From contig JADEXJ010000017.1 in the NCBI GenBank assembly GCA_015207195.1, forward strand, positions 11-57,155: DNA of 57,145 nucleotides. Reading direction: 5' to 3'. The notes beneath the pieces were generated by a model. It saw only the letters and a program-made list of their open reading frames with translations, made no database searches and was not told where the DNA came from. The translations under genes were made by a program, and so were the position numbers. Shown piece after piece: positions 9,261-19,322 of this stretch. This DNA comes from Pleurocapsales cyanobacterium LEGE 10410. GTDB lineage: Bacteria; Cyanobacteriota; Cyanobacteriia; Cyanobacteriales; Xenococcaceae. The number at the start of each line of letters is the position of its first letter. Position 1 is the first letter of the stretch.

Positions 9261-9455
9261 TTAATATGCAAGGGTCTCCAGAGTTTCTCTCAAATAGCGT
9301 CGCACTTGTGTATCTAGATCTAACTCAGCACCAACGTTTCTTTCCTGCTGCCAGCTTTGAAAACCTGAGCTTGTAGCGATCGCCTGCCTCAGATTAAGCC
9401 AGATTTCTCGATCTTGTTCTCTTCTATTTTGAGAAGCTGTAATTGGATTTGCCAT
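9261..9455 (-). CDS. Small hypothetical protein
   Basis: A 64-residue ORF, MANPITASQNRREQDREIWLNL at the start and RRYLRETLETLAY at the end, mostly charged and likely helical. No membrane segment, cysteine or known motif. It follows the membrane-protein gene after infB by 96 bases on the same strand and ends before the palindrome at 9199-9225. The regular amino-acid composition and conventional ATG suggest a real gene, but I do not recognise a family. Confidence 0.6.
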   Translation of the reverse strand: MANPITASQNRREQDREIWLNLRQAIATSSGFQSWQQERNVGAELDLDTQVRRYLRETLETLAY

Positions 9456-9551
9456 ATATATTGTTGCTGATTACTGTATAGTTATCAGTCTAGCTTAACT
9501 CAGATAGCAGTCTGTAGTTGCAACTACACAATTAAGAAATATAGAGGAGAG

Positions 9552-10166
9552 CTAGCTAATTTCCTCGGCTTTAGATGGCGATCTCAAAAACCAAAGTATT
9601 TTACTCACCTTAATTCCAGGTATGGTAAAGTTTTGTTCTATTTGCTCTAGGGGATGGGGTTCAATTTGAGTAAACTCTGATTTTTGGGTTAAGAAAATCA
9701 CTAAAACGCTCAGAGGCACTTGCAAAAATAAATTGCTTGCCAAAAAAGCGGTGACGGAGATCGCCAAACCCAAAATACGCCACTGGGGTAAAAAGTGGGC
9801 TAGACCAATTGCCAAAGGTGACAGACGATATAGCAACCACAAGATAAAAGTCATTGCGATTGCTGCGATCGCGCTGATAAGTTTTTGTTTGTTCGTTTTA
9901 AACAAAGATAAGATTTTTCTCTGCTCCTCGGTTAAGCATCCAGGTTTGAGAGAAAACAGCAGAATACTAAAAATATCAAACGGGCGAGTTAGCTGCATTA
10001 ATAGTATCGGTAAAATAGCGATCGCACTCAACAAAGGCAGCTCCAAAAAATAAGGAAGGCTATCGCCAATAGCCAAACCAATCCAAGTTACTCCTAACAG
10101 GGCAGGAAACAAAGCTATCCCTGCTAGATGAATCCATAAAAAAGGTTCAGAACGCAAGGTAGACAT
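9552..10166 (-). CDS. Low-complexity-tail-type membrane protein (cyanobacterial)
   Basis: A 204-residue integral membrane protein of unknown function. The opening MSTLRSEPFLWIHLAGIALFPALL and the segment TRPFDIFSILLFSLKPGCLTEEQRKILSLFKT resemble the cyanobacterial family annotated as low-complexity tail membrane protein. About five hydrophobic segments are visible (residues 10-30, 38-60, 95-115, 120-140, 145-160). The acidic or proline-rich tail of longer homologues is short here. It lies 168 bases downstream of infB on the same strand and may be the last stable member of that operon. Confidence 0.75.
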   Translation of the reverse strand: MSTLRSEPFLWIHLAGIALFPALLGVTWIGLAIGDSLPYFLELPLLSAIAILPILLMQLTRPFDIFSILLFSLKPGCLTEEQRKILSLFKTNKQKLISAIAAIAMTFILWLLYRLSPLAIGLAHFLPQWRILGLAISVTAFLASNLFLQVPLSVLVIFLTQKSEFTQIEPHPLEQIEQNFTIPGIKVSKILWFLRSPSKAEEIS

Positions 10167-10334
10167 AAGATTGACTAATTTTAAAATTGACTTCTTGCTT
10201 TTTTATTTAAGAGTGATGAAAGTAGCCTGTTGTTCGATCAAAGATCAACCCGAACCAAGGTCACTGCCTCAACTTCAATCTGGTATGGAGAATAACTAAC
10301 GCTAAGATCAATATATCTCCATACATTTTTCCAG

Positions 10335-13310
10335 TTAATTGGTAGCTAAAGTACGACGCTTAAAGACCAATTCATAAGCCTCAATAATGTCGCCCTCTTG
10401 CCAATCAGAGAACTTGGCAGCACCGATACCGCATTCAAACCCCGTATTGACCTCTTTAACGTCATCTTTCATCCGCTTGAGAGAGCTTAAATCGCCTTCG
10501 TGAACGATTTTATTGCCACGGCGGACGCGAATTTTACAGTTACGGACTATTTTACCAGACAAGACATAACAACCCGCTACAGCACCACGACCCACAGGGA
10601 ACACAGCGCGGACTTCGACCTCGCCCAGACGTTCTTCAACCTGTTCGGGATCGAGCAGACCTTCCATCGCCCCTTGAATCTCATCTAACAGCTTATAAAT
10701 GATGTTGTATTGGCGGATGTCTACTCCCTCTCGATCTGCTGCCTGACGCGCACCCGATGCCAGCGTAGTGTTAAATCCAATAATTACTGCACCACTTGCT
10801 GCTGCCAAATCCACATCTGTTTCAGTTACTTCTCCAGGAGATGCCAAGAGAGTACGAATTTGAACTTCATTTTGCGGTAGTTGTTGCAAAGAACCAAGAA
10901 TAGCTTCAACAGATCCTTGAACGTCTGCTTTGATGATTAAATTAAGCTCCTTAAGTTCTCCTTCCTGTGCCTGGGCAGATATAGTACTCAAGCTAATACG
11001 GCGAGACGACAAAGATTGCAACAGTCGTGTATCCCTTTGGGCGATAGAACGCTGGTCGGCAACTGTCCTGGCTTCTTTTTCATCTTCATAGACATCAAAC
11101 TCATCCCCAGCTTCGGGAACGTCGTTTAGACCCAAAACTTCTACTGCAAAGGATGGAGTAGCAGCTTCTACTTTTGCTCCCGTATCATCTACCATAGCGC
11201 GGACTCTACCAAGCACAGAACCAGCAACTATACTGTCTCCCACTCTCAAAGTACCATTTTGCACTAGCAGGGTAGCTACAGGACCTCGGTTGCGATCGAG
11301 ATTAGCTTCAATCACCGTTCCTTTGGCAGAGCGATCGGGGTTGGCAGATAGTTCTTCAACCTCCGCTACCAGAAGAATCATTTCTAATAGCTCATCCAGA
11401 TTGTCCCCTTTAAGCGCGCTCACTTCAACCATAGTAGTATCGCCACCCCAATCTTCAGGTACTAAACCTTGTTCGGTTAGCTCCTGCTTGATTCTGTCTG
11501 GGTTCGATTCTGGCTTGTCTACTTTGTTGATTGCCACTAACAGCGGTACTTCTGCTGCTTTAGCATGACTAATAGCTTCTTTGGTTTGAGGCTGTACCCC
11601 ATCATCGGCAGCTACCACCAAAATAGCAATGTCCGTTACTCTCGTTCCCCTAGCACGCATAGCGGTAAAGGCTTCGTGACCAGGAGTATCTAGAAAGACA
11701 ATCTGTTGTTGCTCTCCATTGTGTTCCACATCTACATGATAGGCACCAATATGCTGGGTGATTCCCCCAGCTTCTCCTGAAGCTACGGTACTCTTCCGAA
11801 TTGAGTCCAACAATGTGGTTTTACCATGGTCTACGTGACCCATAATAGTTACTACGGGAGGACGATGTTGAAGATTTTCTAGATCGTCAGCATCCAGCAT
11901 TTCAGTGTCTTTAACCGCTGCCGACTTTTCTTCTGGAGTTTCTACAATAACTCCAAGCTCTTCAGCTACCAAACGAGCAGTATCTAAATCTAGAGTTTGG
12001 GTAATGTTGACAGGAATTCCTTTAAAGAATAGATCTCTAATAATATCTGTCTCAGGAGTATTGAGTCTTTCTGCCAAATCTCTAACCGTAAGGTTGTCTG
12101 ATAAAGTGATGGACTCAGGCAAAGTAGGCACCGCTTTTCCTTTTGGCTGACGCTCGGTTTTGGGAGCTTTCTCTGCTTTAAACGATGGTTTGCGAGGTTT
12201 TTTATTGGTAGTGGCTGCTGGCTGCTGCTGTTGCAAAGATTTGGGCTTGGCAGGACGAGCAGTAGACAAACTAAACGCAGTATTTACCTGAACTGCACTA
12301 GAATCGGCATCAAAATCTTCATCTTCATCCAGTAAGGGCTTTGGCGCACGACGTTTCTTGCTTGCTTTTCCCTTGCCAGATTTAGACTGTTTTCCTTCAT
12401 CTTCCTCTTCGTTTTCCCACTCTTTTACCTTACGAGGAGGCGCAGGGCGTTTTAGCCGAGCAACTTTTTTTACCTCTGTTTTTTCGATGATTTCATCTGT
12501 TTCAAGATCATCACTGGGTAAGGTTTCGCTGGTAGTTTCCTCTAAATCTTCATCTTCATCTGATGTTTTAGCTACCTTGCTAACCGCTTGAATCTTCTGA
12601 GGTCTTTGATTGAGTTTGGGTAAAGGAGCAATAACTTTTTTCTTTTCTTTGGTTTCTTCGACCTTGGTTTCTTCGACCTTAGTTTCTTCTACCTTGCTTT
12701 GAGGCGGTTCAATAGAACGTATTTTGGGCTTGCTTGGAGGTTGAATAAAACTTTTTTTGCCTGCTTTAGTTGCTTGAGGTCTAGCAGGGGGACCAGCTAG
12801 TTTTGGAGGTTTGATTAAAGTTGGCTTAGTAACCGACTCTGGGGATTCGCTTTCTTTAGTTGAAAATGAGTTTGGTTCTTTGTCATGAGAAGAACCATTG
12901 GCTTGAGGTGGTTTAGCTGGTACTAAATCATCAGAAGATTTTTCTACCGCTGACGATGGCGATTTGGGTCGAGCAGGGGGACCAGCTAGTTTTGGAGATA
13001 ATTCTGCTTTTTGCTTACTCACTGGAGAAAAAGTTGAAGTATCACTTTTATGATGGACGGCTAAAATTTGCTGCTTGCGTTTTGCAGGAGCTTTTAGGAT
13101 CTTGGATGGTTTTTGAGGGCTATTAGCTGCTTTTTCAGCGCGAGGGGATTTCGCCGCCACTGCCCTAACTCTCTCTGCTTGAGATTCGGTAATCGTACTG
13201 CTATGACTTTTGACTGCAATATTAAGTCCTTCGCAAATCTCTTTGATATCTTTGTTGTCCAAATTTAATTCTTTTGATAGTTCGTATATTCTGACTTTGC
13301 CGTTGTTCAT
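10335..13310 (-). CDS. infB: Translation initiation factor IF-2
   Basis: GTPase that places initiator fMet-tRNA on the ribosome. The 991 residues include an N-terminal IF2_N helix bundle (residues 1-52, [24 protein letters not shown]), a long Lys/Pro/Glu-rich linker, a second IF2_N domain near residue 405, the G domain from about 485 (GHVDHGKTT at about 490, then DTPGHEAF and NKVDKPE), and the beta-barrel and C-terminal tRNA-binding domains. The linker holds three in-frame copies of VEETK coded by 15-base repeats at 12651-12695. It follows ylxR by 269 bases, the largest gap in this operon. Confidence 0.98.
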   Translation of the reverse strand: MNNGKVRIYELSKELNLDNKDIKEICEGLNIAVKSHSSTITESQAERVRAVAAKSPRAEKAANSPQKPSKILKAPAKRKQQILAVHHKSDTSTFSPVSKQKAELSPKLAGPPARPKSPSSAVEKSSDDLVPAKPPQANGSSHDKEPNSFSTKESESPESVTKPTLIKPPKLAGPPARPQATKAGKKSFIQPPSKPKIRSIEPPQSKVEETKVEETKVEETKEKKKVIAPLPKLNQRPQKIQAVSKVAKTSDEDEDLEETTSETLPSDDLETDEIIEKTEVKKVARLKRPAPPRKVKEWENEEEDEGKQSKSGKGKASKKRRAPKPLLDEDEDFDADSSAVQVNTAFSLSTARPAKPKSLQQQQPAATTNKKPRKPSFKAEKAPKTERQPKGKAVPTLPESITLSDNLTVRDLAERLNTPETDIIRDLFFKGIPVNITQTLDLDTARLVAEELGVIVETPEEKSAAVKDTEMLDADDLENLQHRPPVVTIMGHVDHGKTTLLDSIRKSTVASGEAGGITQHIGAYHVDVEHNGEQQQIVFLDTPGHEAFTAMRARGTRVTDIAILVVAADDGVQPQTKEAISHAKAAEVPLLVAINKVDKPESNPDRIKQELTEQGLVPEDWGGDTTMVEVSALKGDNLDELLEMILLVAEVEELSANPDRSAKGTVIEANLDRNRGPVATLLVQNGTLRVGDSIVAGSVLGRVRAMVDDTGAKVEAATPSFAVEVLGLNDVPEAGDEFDVYEDEKEARTVADQRSIAQRDTRLLQSLSSRRISLSTISAQAQEGELKELNLIIKADVQGSVEAILGSLQQLPQNEVQIRTLLASPGEVTETDVDLAAASGAVIIGFNTTLASGARQAADREGVDIRQYNIIYKLLDEIQGAMEGLLDPEQVEERLGEVEVRAVFPVGRGAVAGCYVLSGKIVRNCKIRVRRGNKIVHEGDLSSLKRMKDDVKEVNTGFECGIGAAKFSDWQEGDIIEAYELVFKRRTLATN

Positions 13311-13579
13311 CCACTATGCCCCTCAGTTGACTGTTTATATTTATATGACCATTTTTTTATCCATGTAGTCTTTCATGTTTCTATACCGCTGATAACATTA
13401 TGACTCTATTAAACAAAATCTCAGCTTTTGAAGTCAAAAATATGTTAGGTGAGTCTTATATTATTACCAATAGCAGTTACCTAATGATTTCATTTTAAAG
13501 AAAAATACAAGATAGTTTATATGGTAATCTCGAACTTAAGTTTTAAAAACTCAGTTTTTATCTTTTTATCCTGACATTA

Positions 13580-13828
13580 TTAGCTTAATCGTTCTTGTAA
13601 GTTTTGATAAATATGTTCGGGTATTTTAGCTCTCAAGGCATTTTTTAAGCGATTCTTGAGCCTTGCCTGGGTAAAACACTGCTCATTGGGACAGAGGTAG
13701 GCAGAACGCCCCATTCCTCGATCCAGCTGAATTTCATGACTCGATGCTAGGCGAACTACACGCCAAAATGTTTTTTTTGGTGCAACTCGACGACAGCTAA
13801 TACATCGACGATAGTTTTTTTGCTTCAA
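13580..13828 (-). CDS. ylxR: YlxR/RnpM-family RNA-binding protein (DUF448)
   Basis: Small basic protein that lies between nusA and infB in very many bacteria; the Bacillus homologue (RnpM) binds RNase P RNA. The 82 residues carry the family core YRRCISCRRVAPKKTFWRVVR followed by GRSAYLCPNEQCF and a basic helix. The only start that fits the conserved N-terminus is a TTG at 13828 (KQKNYRRC); no ATG is available nearby, so the start is unusual and less certain. It lies 77 bases after nusA. Confidence 0.92.
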   Translation of the reverse strand: MKQKNYRRCISCRRVAPKKTFWRVVRLASSHEIQLDRGMGRSAYLCPNEQCFTQARLKNRLKNALRAKIPEHIYQNLQERLS

Positions 13829-13905
13829 ATCAATCTTGATTAAATATTTTTTTGTACCTATAAAGAATTTTAGCGCGGTCTAAATTACAACCGCGCCCAA
13901 GTCGT

Positions 13906-15294
13906 TCAAACTTCTTCTGGTTGTGTCTTAGGTTCAGATTCTGCCAAAGTGTCAGATTGGGTGACAACATCTTCTTCAACTTCAGGTTCGGTAATTGATT
14001 CAGGATCGGCAACCGTGTCAGTTGTTGCTTCTGCTTCTGCTTCTACTGCCTCTACTTCTATTTCCTCTTCCTCCTCAACTTCAGCTGCTCTAGCTTTAGC
14101 TTTAGCTGCTTCAGCTTGGGCTGCCCATTTTGCCATTTCTGCTGCTTCATCATATTTATCAATATCTTTGATATCGATTTTCCATCCTGTTAAACGAGCA
14201 GCTAACCGTACATTCTGCCCTTCCTTACCGATCGCCAGACTTAGCTGATCTTCGGCAACTAAAACCAAAGACTGTTTGTCTTCTGTATTAGCTAGCACTA
14301 CACTATCTACTCTTGCAGGACTCAAGGAGTTGGCAATATATGTCGCAGGGTCGGGCGACCAGCGAATTACATCAATTTTCTCTCCTCGTAGTTCATTGAC
14401 TACCGCCTGGATTCGCGAGCCTCTAGCACCGATACAAGCACCTACAGGATCCACATCTCGCTCTAGGGTGTCTACTGCTATTTTGGTACGTACTCCAACA
14501 TGACGAGAAGGTGGATGGGCTTCTCTGGCAACTGCAACAATGCGGACAATTTCTTCTTCTATTTCAGGAACTTCATTACTAAATAACTCTACTACCAGTC
14601 CTGCTGTTGCTCTAGAAACCATCAGCTGAGGACCGCGATGGGGAGTATCTCTAACCTTTTTGAGGTAGACTTTGAACGTAGTATTAGAACGGTAGGTATC
14701 ATTGGGTAGTTGTTCCCGTTTAGGTAATTCAGCTTCTACTTCTGGTTGTCCTAAACCGCTAGTTACTGCGACGATCGCCGATTGACGTTCAAAACGGACG
14801 ACCCTTGCTTGTAAGACCGTACCTTCTAAATCCTGAAATTCTTCTTGAATCAGCTTCCGCTGTTGATCTCGGAGTTTTTGTAGCAGCACCTGTTTGGTTT
14901 GGATGGCTGCCATCCGTCCAAAATCTTTTTGTTCGGGAGTAACGTCTACTAATACAGAGTCTCCAACTTGAATTTCAGAGTCATCTACCTGTTCTCGGAC
15001 TTCCCCTAAAGCAATTTGATGGTCGCGGTCTTCAATTTGATCTTTGTTAACGTCTACTATGACTTTGGTAGTAAGTATTTGAAATCCTTCTTCTTCTGTA
15101 TCTAGCTGAACATTAAAATTTTCAAAATATTCTTCGCTAAATTCTTCGTCACGATCTTTAGAACGGCGAAATTTCTCGTAACCTTTGATCAAAGCCTCTC
15201 TTAGAGCTTCTTCTACCGAACTGCTTGGTAGATTATATCTCTGACTAATTTCTTCGATTGTTGCCCTCAGACCAGGCAAACTGACTAGGGTCAT
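13906..15294 (-). CDS. nusA: Transcription termination/antitermination factor NusA
   Basis: RNA-polymerase-binding factor that affects pausing, termination and antitermination. The 462 residues show the N-terminal polymerase-binding domain (GLRATIEEISQRYNLPSSSVEEALREALIKGYEK), an S1 domain near residues 135-205 and two KH domains (PVGACIGARGSRIQAVVNELRGEKIDVIRW and LAIGKEGQNVRLAARLTGWKIDI). A strongly acidic Glu/Ala tail (about residues 390-462) replaces the C-terminal repeats of enterobacterial NusA, as is usual in cyanobacteria. It lies 58 bases after rimP. Confidence 0.98.
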   Translation of the reverse strand: MTLVSLPGLRATIEEISQRYNLPSSSVEEALREALIKGYEKFRRSKDRDEEFSEEYFENFNVQLDTEEEGFQILTTKVIVDVNKDQIEDRDHQIALGEVREQVDDSEIQVGDSVLVDVTPEQKDFGRMAAIQTKQVLLQKLRDQQRKLIQEEFQDLEGTVLQARVVRFERQSAIVAVTSGLGQPEVEAELPKREQLPNDTYRSNTTFKVYLKKVRDTPHRGPQLMVSRATAGLVVELFSNEVPEIEEEIVRIVAVAREAHPPSRHVGVRTKIAVDTLERDVDPVGACIGARGSRIQAVVNELRGEKIDVIRWSPDPATYIANSLSPARVDSVVLANTEDKQSLVLVAEDQLSLAIGKEGQNVRLAARLTGWKIDIKDIDKYDEAAEMAKWAAQAEAAKAKARAAEVEEEEEIEVEAVEAEAEATTDTVADPESITEPEVEEDVVTQSDTLAESEPKTQPEEV

Positions 15295-15352
15295 ATGACA
15301 CTCCTAATAATAAGATTAATTAAATTTTGTTGACCTTCTATTTGTTCCTCGG

Positions 15353-15811
15353 CTATCCGTCGTCTAGCTGTACTTTAGCAATCAAATCTCGCGGAATCGC
15401 GATCGCCTTACCTTTTTGATTGATGTGAATTGCCGTCTCATCCCGATGTTGCAGTCTTCCCTGCCATTGTTTCTGGTTTTTGTAGGGGGCAAAGGTTTTA
15501 ATCGTTACTGCAAACCCTTTGAAGGCGATAAATTCTCGATCTGTGGTCAAGGTACGGGAAACACCAGGACTGGAAATTTCTAAGACATAAGCTCCTGGAA
15601 TGATATCAGTTAGATCTAGCTGTTCCTCCACAATACGACTCATTTGTTCGCAATTTTCTAAGCTAGTGTCCCCATGAGGATTTCTTACGTCTATTCTTAA
15701 AATAGGTGGTGTTTTATTGGTTTGAAAAACTGCATCTACTAATTCTAGATTGAGTTCATCGGCTAGGGGAGATGCTAGTTCGATAATTTTAGGGACGGCG
15801 GGATGAGTCAT
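15353..15811 (-). CDS. rimP: Ribosome maturation factor RimP
   Basis: Assists 30S subunit assembly. From the ATG at 15811 (MTHPAVPKIIELASPLADELNLELVDAVF) the protein has about 152 residues. Conserved points include LRIDVRNPHGDTSLENCEQMSRIVEEQLD and the signature YVLEISSPGVSRTLTTDREF. The frame continues to a TTG at 15838 but those nine residues are not family-like. It is the first gene of rimP-nusA-ylxR-infB; the promoter should lie in 15812-16135. Confidence 0.96.
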   Translation of the reverse strand: MTHPAVPKIIELASPLADELNLELVDAVFQTNKTPPILRIDVRNPHGDTSLENCEQMSRIVEEQLDLTDIIPGAYVLEISSPGVSRTLTTDREFIAFKGFAVTIKTFAPYKNQKQWQGRLQHRDETAIHINQKGKAIAIPRDLIAKVQLDDG

Positions 15812-16135
15812 AATTGGGCAAAAGCGAGCGCGCTTCAACTAAAAAGCGGTGGTTTAGTTGGATTTTTGAGTTGATTTAGACAACAAAAAAAGCGGGCTGT
15901 CCCCACTTCTTGCTTTGTCTTCTGTCTTTGTAGGCAGAAAGCAGTAATTACTGTTAACTCTCTTCTTAGTATCTTACCAAGAAACTCTATCTTACGACAA
16001 CGCCGTAACGGGCATTGTTAAGTTAAATCAATAACGAGACGCAAGCGATCGCCACTCTACCTAGTATCATCTAAGCACGAGCAGAGAACTATTACGCCTC
16101 GTTAAGCTGCTAAAACCCTGAGTTATTTTTAAGAT

Positions 16136-16618
16136 TTAAAACAAGCCCAGAGTTAAAGATTCGTCGATGGGGAAAGTTGCACCAATTCCCAACCAAATAG
16201 TTACCAAAGTACCAAATAAGAATACTGTAGTAGCTACAGGGCGACGGAAGGGGTTTTGAAACTTGTTGACATTTTCAATAAAAGGAATCAACATCAAACC
16301 CAAAGGTACTGCTGTTTGAGCAGCAATTCCCAACAGTTTGCTAGGAACAACGCGCAAGATTTGGAATACAGGATATAAATACCACTCAGGTAGAATTTCC
16401 AAAGGAGTAGCAAAAGGATTGGCAGGTTCGCCCGCAATAGCAGGATCGAGAACGGCTAAACAGACGTTCAAGCCAATTGTGCCTAAAATAACTACGGGGA
16501 AAACGTATAACAAATCGTTGGGCCAAGCGGGTTCACCATAATAATTGTGACCCATACCCTGAGCCAACTTAGCGCGCAAAGCTGGATCGCTTAGATCTGG
16601 CTTTTTCAAAGTGGACAT
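16136..16618 (-). CDS. petD: Cytochrome b6-f complex subunit IV
   Basis: Thylakoid membrane subunit of the plastoquinol-plastocyanin reductase, linking the two photosystems. The 160 residues begin [35 protein letters not shown] and include the quinol-site motif [13 protein letters not shown], with three membrane segments. Length and sequence are standard. The ATG lies 292 bases after petB on the same strand, a wide gap that contains a likely terminator (16857-16895), so petD probably has its own promoter in 16619-16856 or depends on partial read-through. Confidence 0.99.
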   Translation of the reverse strand: MSTLKKPDLSDPALRAKLAQGMGHNYYGEPAWPNDLLYVFPVVILGTIGLNVCLAVLDPAIAGEPANPFATPLEILPEWYLYPVFQILRVVPSKLLGIAAQTAVPLGLMLIPFIENVNKFQNPFRRPVATTVFLFGTLVTIWLGIGATFPIDESLTLGLF

Positions 16619-16856
16619 AATTATCTCTCCTAAAATTTACTTGGAATCAGCGATTAAAATGAGCAGAATAATTGCTATTCAGGCTGTCTAAGTCAGTTTA
16701 ATCAGGCACTTTACTTACCATGAAGACTGAAGATGTGGCGCATCTAGTAAAGATGAAACTCTCTACTACAGTTGCCAATCTTTGTGCCAATCAGTATCAA
16801 AAAGCGAATGAACTGTATGCTCTACATACAATTTATTCAATTATTTACAATTTTAC

Positions 16857-16895
16857 AAAAAAACCATCAGCAGCAGTTAACTACCCCTGATGGTT
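16857..16895 (-). terminator. Rho-independent terminator after petB
   Basis: On the minus strand AACCATCAG and CTGATGGTT form a perfect 9-bp stem with a 16-base loop, followed at once by a run of seven T (seven A on the plus strand at 16857-16863). It begins 16 bases after the petB stop codon, the classical position for an intrinsic terminator, and separates petB from petD. Confidence 0.8.
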
Positions 16896-16910
16896 TTGCT
16901 TATTCTGGGT

Positions 16911-17579
16911 TTACAAAGGACCAGAAATACCCTGCTTACGAATCATCAAGAAGTGCAACAGCATGAATACTGCAATTAACCAAGGTAAAACAAAAGTGTG
17001 CAAGCTATAAAAACGAGTCAAAGTAGCTTGACCTACGCTAGCACTACCTCTTAATAGTTCAACCATTTGGTCTCCCACAATAGGAATTGCTGCTGGGACA
17101 CCAGATACGATTTTTACTGCCCAATAGCCGATTTGATCCCAAGGAAGGGAATATCCAGTCACACCGAAGCTAACTGTGATTACTGCCATGATTACCCCAG
17201 TAATCCAGGTCAACTCACGAGGCTTTTTAAATCCGCCTGTAAGATAAACACGGAAGGTATGGAGAATCATCATCAAAACCATCATGCTAGCAGACCAGCG
17301 ATGAACGGAACGAATCAACCAGCCAAAGCTGACTTCGTTCATGATGTATTCTACGGAAGCAAAAGCCTCAGATACATTAGGCTTGTAGTAAAAAGTCATG
17401 CAAAATCCAGTCGCAAACTGGATCAAGAAACAGACTAGAGTAATACCACCCAAGCAGTAAAAAATGTTTACATGGGGGGGTACGTACTTGCTGGTGATGT
17501 CATCGGAAATTGCTTGAATTTCTAGACGCTCATCAAACCACTGAAAAGTTTTGGAATCAGTTACTTGTTTAGAAAACAT
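16911..17579 (-). CDS. petB: Cytochrome b6
   Basis: Haem-bearing core subunit of the cytochrome b6-f complex in the thylakoid membrane. The 222 residues start [28 protein letters not shown]. The two pairs of haem-ligand histidines are in [24 protein letters not shown] and [34 protein letters not shown] holds the cysteine that binds the extra haem. Four membrane segments are visible. It is divergent from ctpA across 17580-18049 and is followed by a terminator. Confidence 0.99.
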   Translation of the reverse strand: MFSKQVTDSKTFQWFDERLEIQAISDDITSKYVPPHVNIFYCLGGITLVCFLIQFATGFCMTFYYKPNVSEAFASVEYIMNEVSFGWLIRSVHRWSASMMVLMMILHTFRVYLTGGFKKPRELTWITGVIMAVITVSFGVTGYSLPWDQIGYWAVKIVSGVPAAIPIVGDQMVELLRGSASVGQATLTRFYSLHTFVLPWLIAVFMLLHFLMIRKQGISGPL

Positions 17580-18049
17580 GAAGCCTATAAGTTAGCTAAC
17601 AAAAAATAGTTATGGATGAGTTACCAAATTGACTTTATCGAGTTTGACTATCTATAAGATTCAAGATTTTATCGCTCAAACTTTCAGATAGGCAAAACTG
17701 CTGTAAAAGTTTTGGGTAGTGAGGGCGAGTTGGTTAAATATCTCCCCAGACTAACGTGCAGACGGCACGTAATGTTTATATTTACTGTTTAAGTCCATCA
17801 GGGGGTTGATAGTTTATCAAAAATATTTATTCTATTTGTCCCCTATTAAAAATGTAACATAGCTTTAAGCTACGATGGCTTTACCTAAAGTAGTATTATA
17901 CGCCATGAACAAGTATGGTTAACTACTCTTGTGTCAGAAAATTGGTGGTAGTGAGCTGATAGATAAAAAAAATAATCTCTAATTTTGCGTAACAATTAAT
18001 TAAGAATTGCTAAATTAAAACAAATATAAAGTTATTGCCTATTTTTCTT
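17580..18049. other. Divergent promoter region petB/ctpA
   Basis: A 470-base non-coding stretch between petB (minus) and ctpA (plus). It must hold the petB promoter and the ctpA promoter. ACGTGC and GCACGT form a small hairpin near 17753-17769. I could not fix -35/-10 boxes with confidence, and I see no small ORF. Confidence 0.55.
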
Positions 18050-19288
18050 ATGGTCAAGAAAGTTTTTTCCTTCGTCCTAGTGGTATTTTTCTGGTTCGCT
18101 TCTCTGTGTTGGTATGCCCCCGATGCTCATGCCTTTACGGAAGAACAAAAGCTGCTGCTGCAATCTTGGCGTATTGTCAATCAGTCTTATTTGGATGAAA
18201 CCTTTAATCATCAAAATTGGTGGAGGCTCAGAGAGAAGTTTGTCAAAAAACCCTTGCGCGATCGCGAAGAAACTTATACTGCCATTGAAGAAATGTTAGC
18301 CAGCTTAGACGATCCCTTTACCAGACTACTTAGACCAGAGCAGTATCATAGTTTACAGGTAAATACGTCAGGGGAACTTTCGGGGGTGGGTTTACAGATT
18401 AACGTCAATCCTGAGACCAAATTGCTTGAGGTTGTTTCGCCCCTAGCTGGTTCTCCCGCCGAGGCAGCAGGAATCAAACCGAGAGATAGTATTTTAGAAA
18501 TTGATGGGGTCAATACTAAAACTCTCACTCTAGACGAAGCAGCAGCAAAAATGCGTGGGGCGGTCGGTACGAAAGTTTCTTTAAGGATATCTAGTCAAGA
18601 GAAAGCAGCTAAACCACGTACGGTAGACCTAGTTCGCGATCGCATTACGCTAAATCCTGTTTACACTGCTTTAGATACTAATACCGATAAGAAAATTGGC
18701 TATGTTCGGTTAAATCAGTTTAGTGCCAACGCAGCCAAAGAAATTGCCCATGGAGTCAGCAAACTGGAGCAACAAGGAGCAGAGGCGTATATCTTGGACT
18801 TGCGTAATAATCCTGGGGGGTTGTTACAGGCTGGAGTAGAAATTGCTCGAATGTGGCTTGATGATGGCACGATTGTCTATACGGTAAATCGTCAGGGTGC
18901 TTTAGGCAGTTTTGATTCCAATAGTGAAATTCTGACTAAAGATCCCCTAGTAGTATTAGTCAATCAAGGTACGGCTAGTGCTAGTGAAATTTTGGCAGGA
19001 GCATTACAGGATAATGAAAGAGCTTTATTGGTGGGCGAGACAACTTTTGGGAAAGGCTTGATTCAATCATTGTTTGAACTACCCGACGGCGCAGGCTTGG
19101 CGGTAACGGTAGCAAAATATGAAACTCCCAATCATACAGATATTAATAAGCTAGGCATTACTCCAGATGACGTAATATCACAACAGCCGATTACCTATGC
19201 TCAAATTGCTACTGAAGCAGATCTGCAATATCAAGAAGCATTAAGATTGGTGACTAGTAAAGACAATGTTCTAGCGAAAGCTGGGTAA
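18050..19288 (+). CDS. ctpA: C-terminal processing peptidase (tail-specific protease)
   Basis: Serine protease of the S41 family; in cyanobacteria CtpA trims the D1 precursor of photosystem II in the lumen, and paralogues (CtpB, CtpC) exist, so the exact letter is uncertain. From the ATG at 18050 a signal peptide is clear (KKVFSFVLVVFFWFASLCW, then DAHAF). A PDZ domain follows (SGELSGVGLQIN, SPLAGSPAEAAGIKPRDSIL), then the catalytic part with NQGTASASEILAGALQD (Ser) and GETTFGKGLIQS (Lys). A TTG at 18035 gives five extra residues and is less likely. It converges on the adaptor gene, 34 bases away. Confidence 0.93.
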   Translation: MVKKVFSFVLVVFFWFASLCWYAPDAHAFTEEQKLLLQSWRIVNQSYLDETFNHQNWWRLREKFVKKPLRDREETYTAIEEMLASLDDPFTRLLRPEQYHSLQVNTSGELSGVGLQINVNPETKLLEVVSPLAGSPAEAAGIKPRDSILEIDGVNTKTLTLDEAAAKMRGAVGTKVSLRISSQEKAAKPRTVDLVRDRITLNPVYTALDTNTDKKIGYVRLNQFSANAAKEIAHGVSKLEQQGAEAYILDLRNNPGGLLQAGVEIARMWLDDGTIVYTVNRQGALGSFDSNSEILTKDPLVVLVNQGTASASEILAGALQDNERALLVGETTFGKGLIQSLFELPDGAGLAVTVAKYETPNHTDINKLGITPDDVISQQPITYAQIATEADLQYQEALRLVTSKDNVLAKAG

Positions 19289-19322
19289 TTAACGATCTAT
19301 GGTGGGTAACAGAGTGCTAGAT

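Noticed and set aside
13949-14248. 99-codon Ser/Ala/Thr-rich frame opposite nusA
   Set aside because: Mirror of the Glu/Ala-rich NusA tail; low complexity and no start signal.
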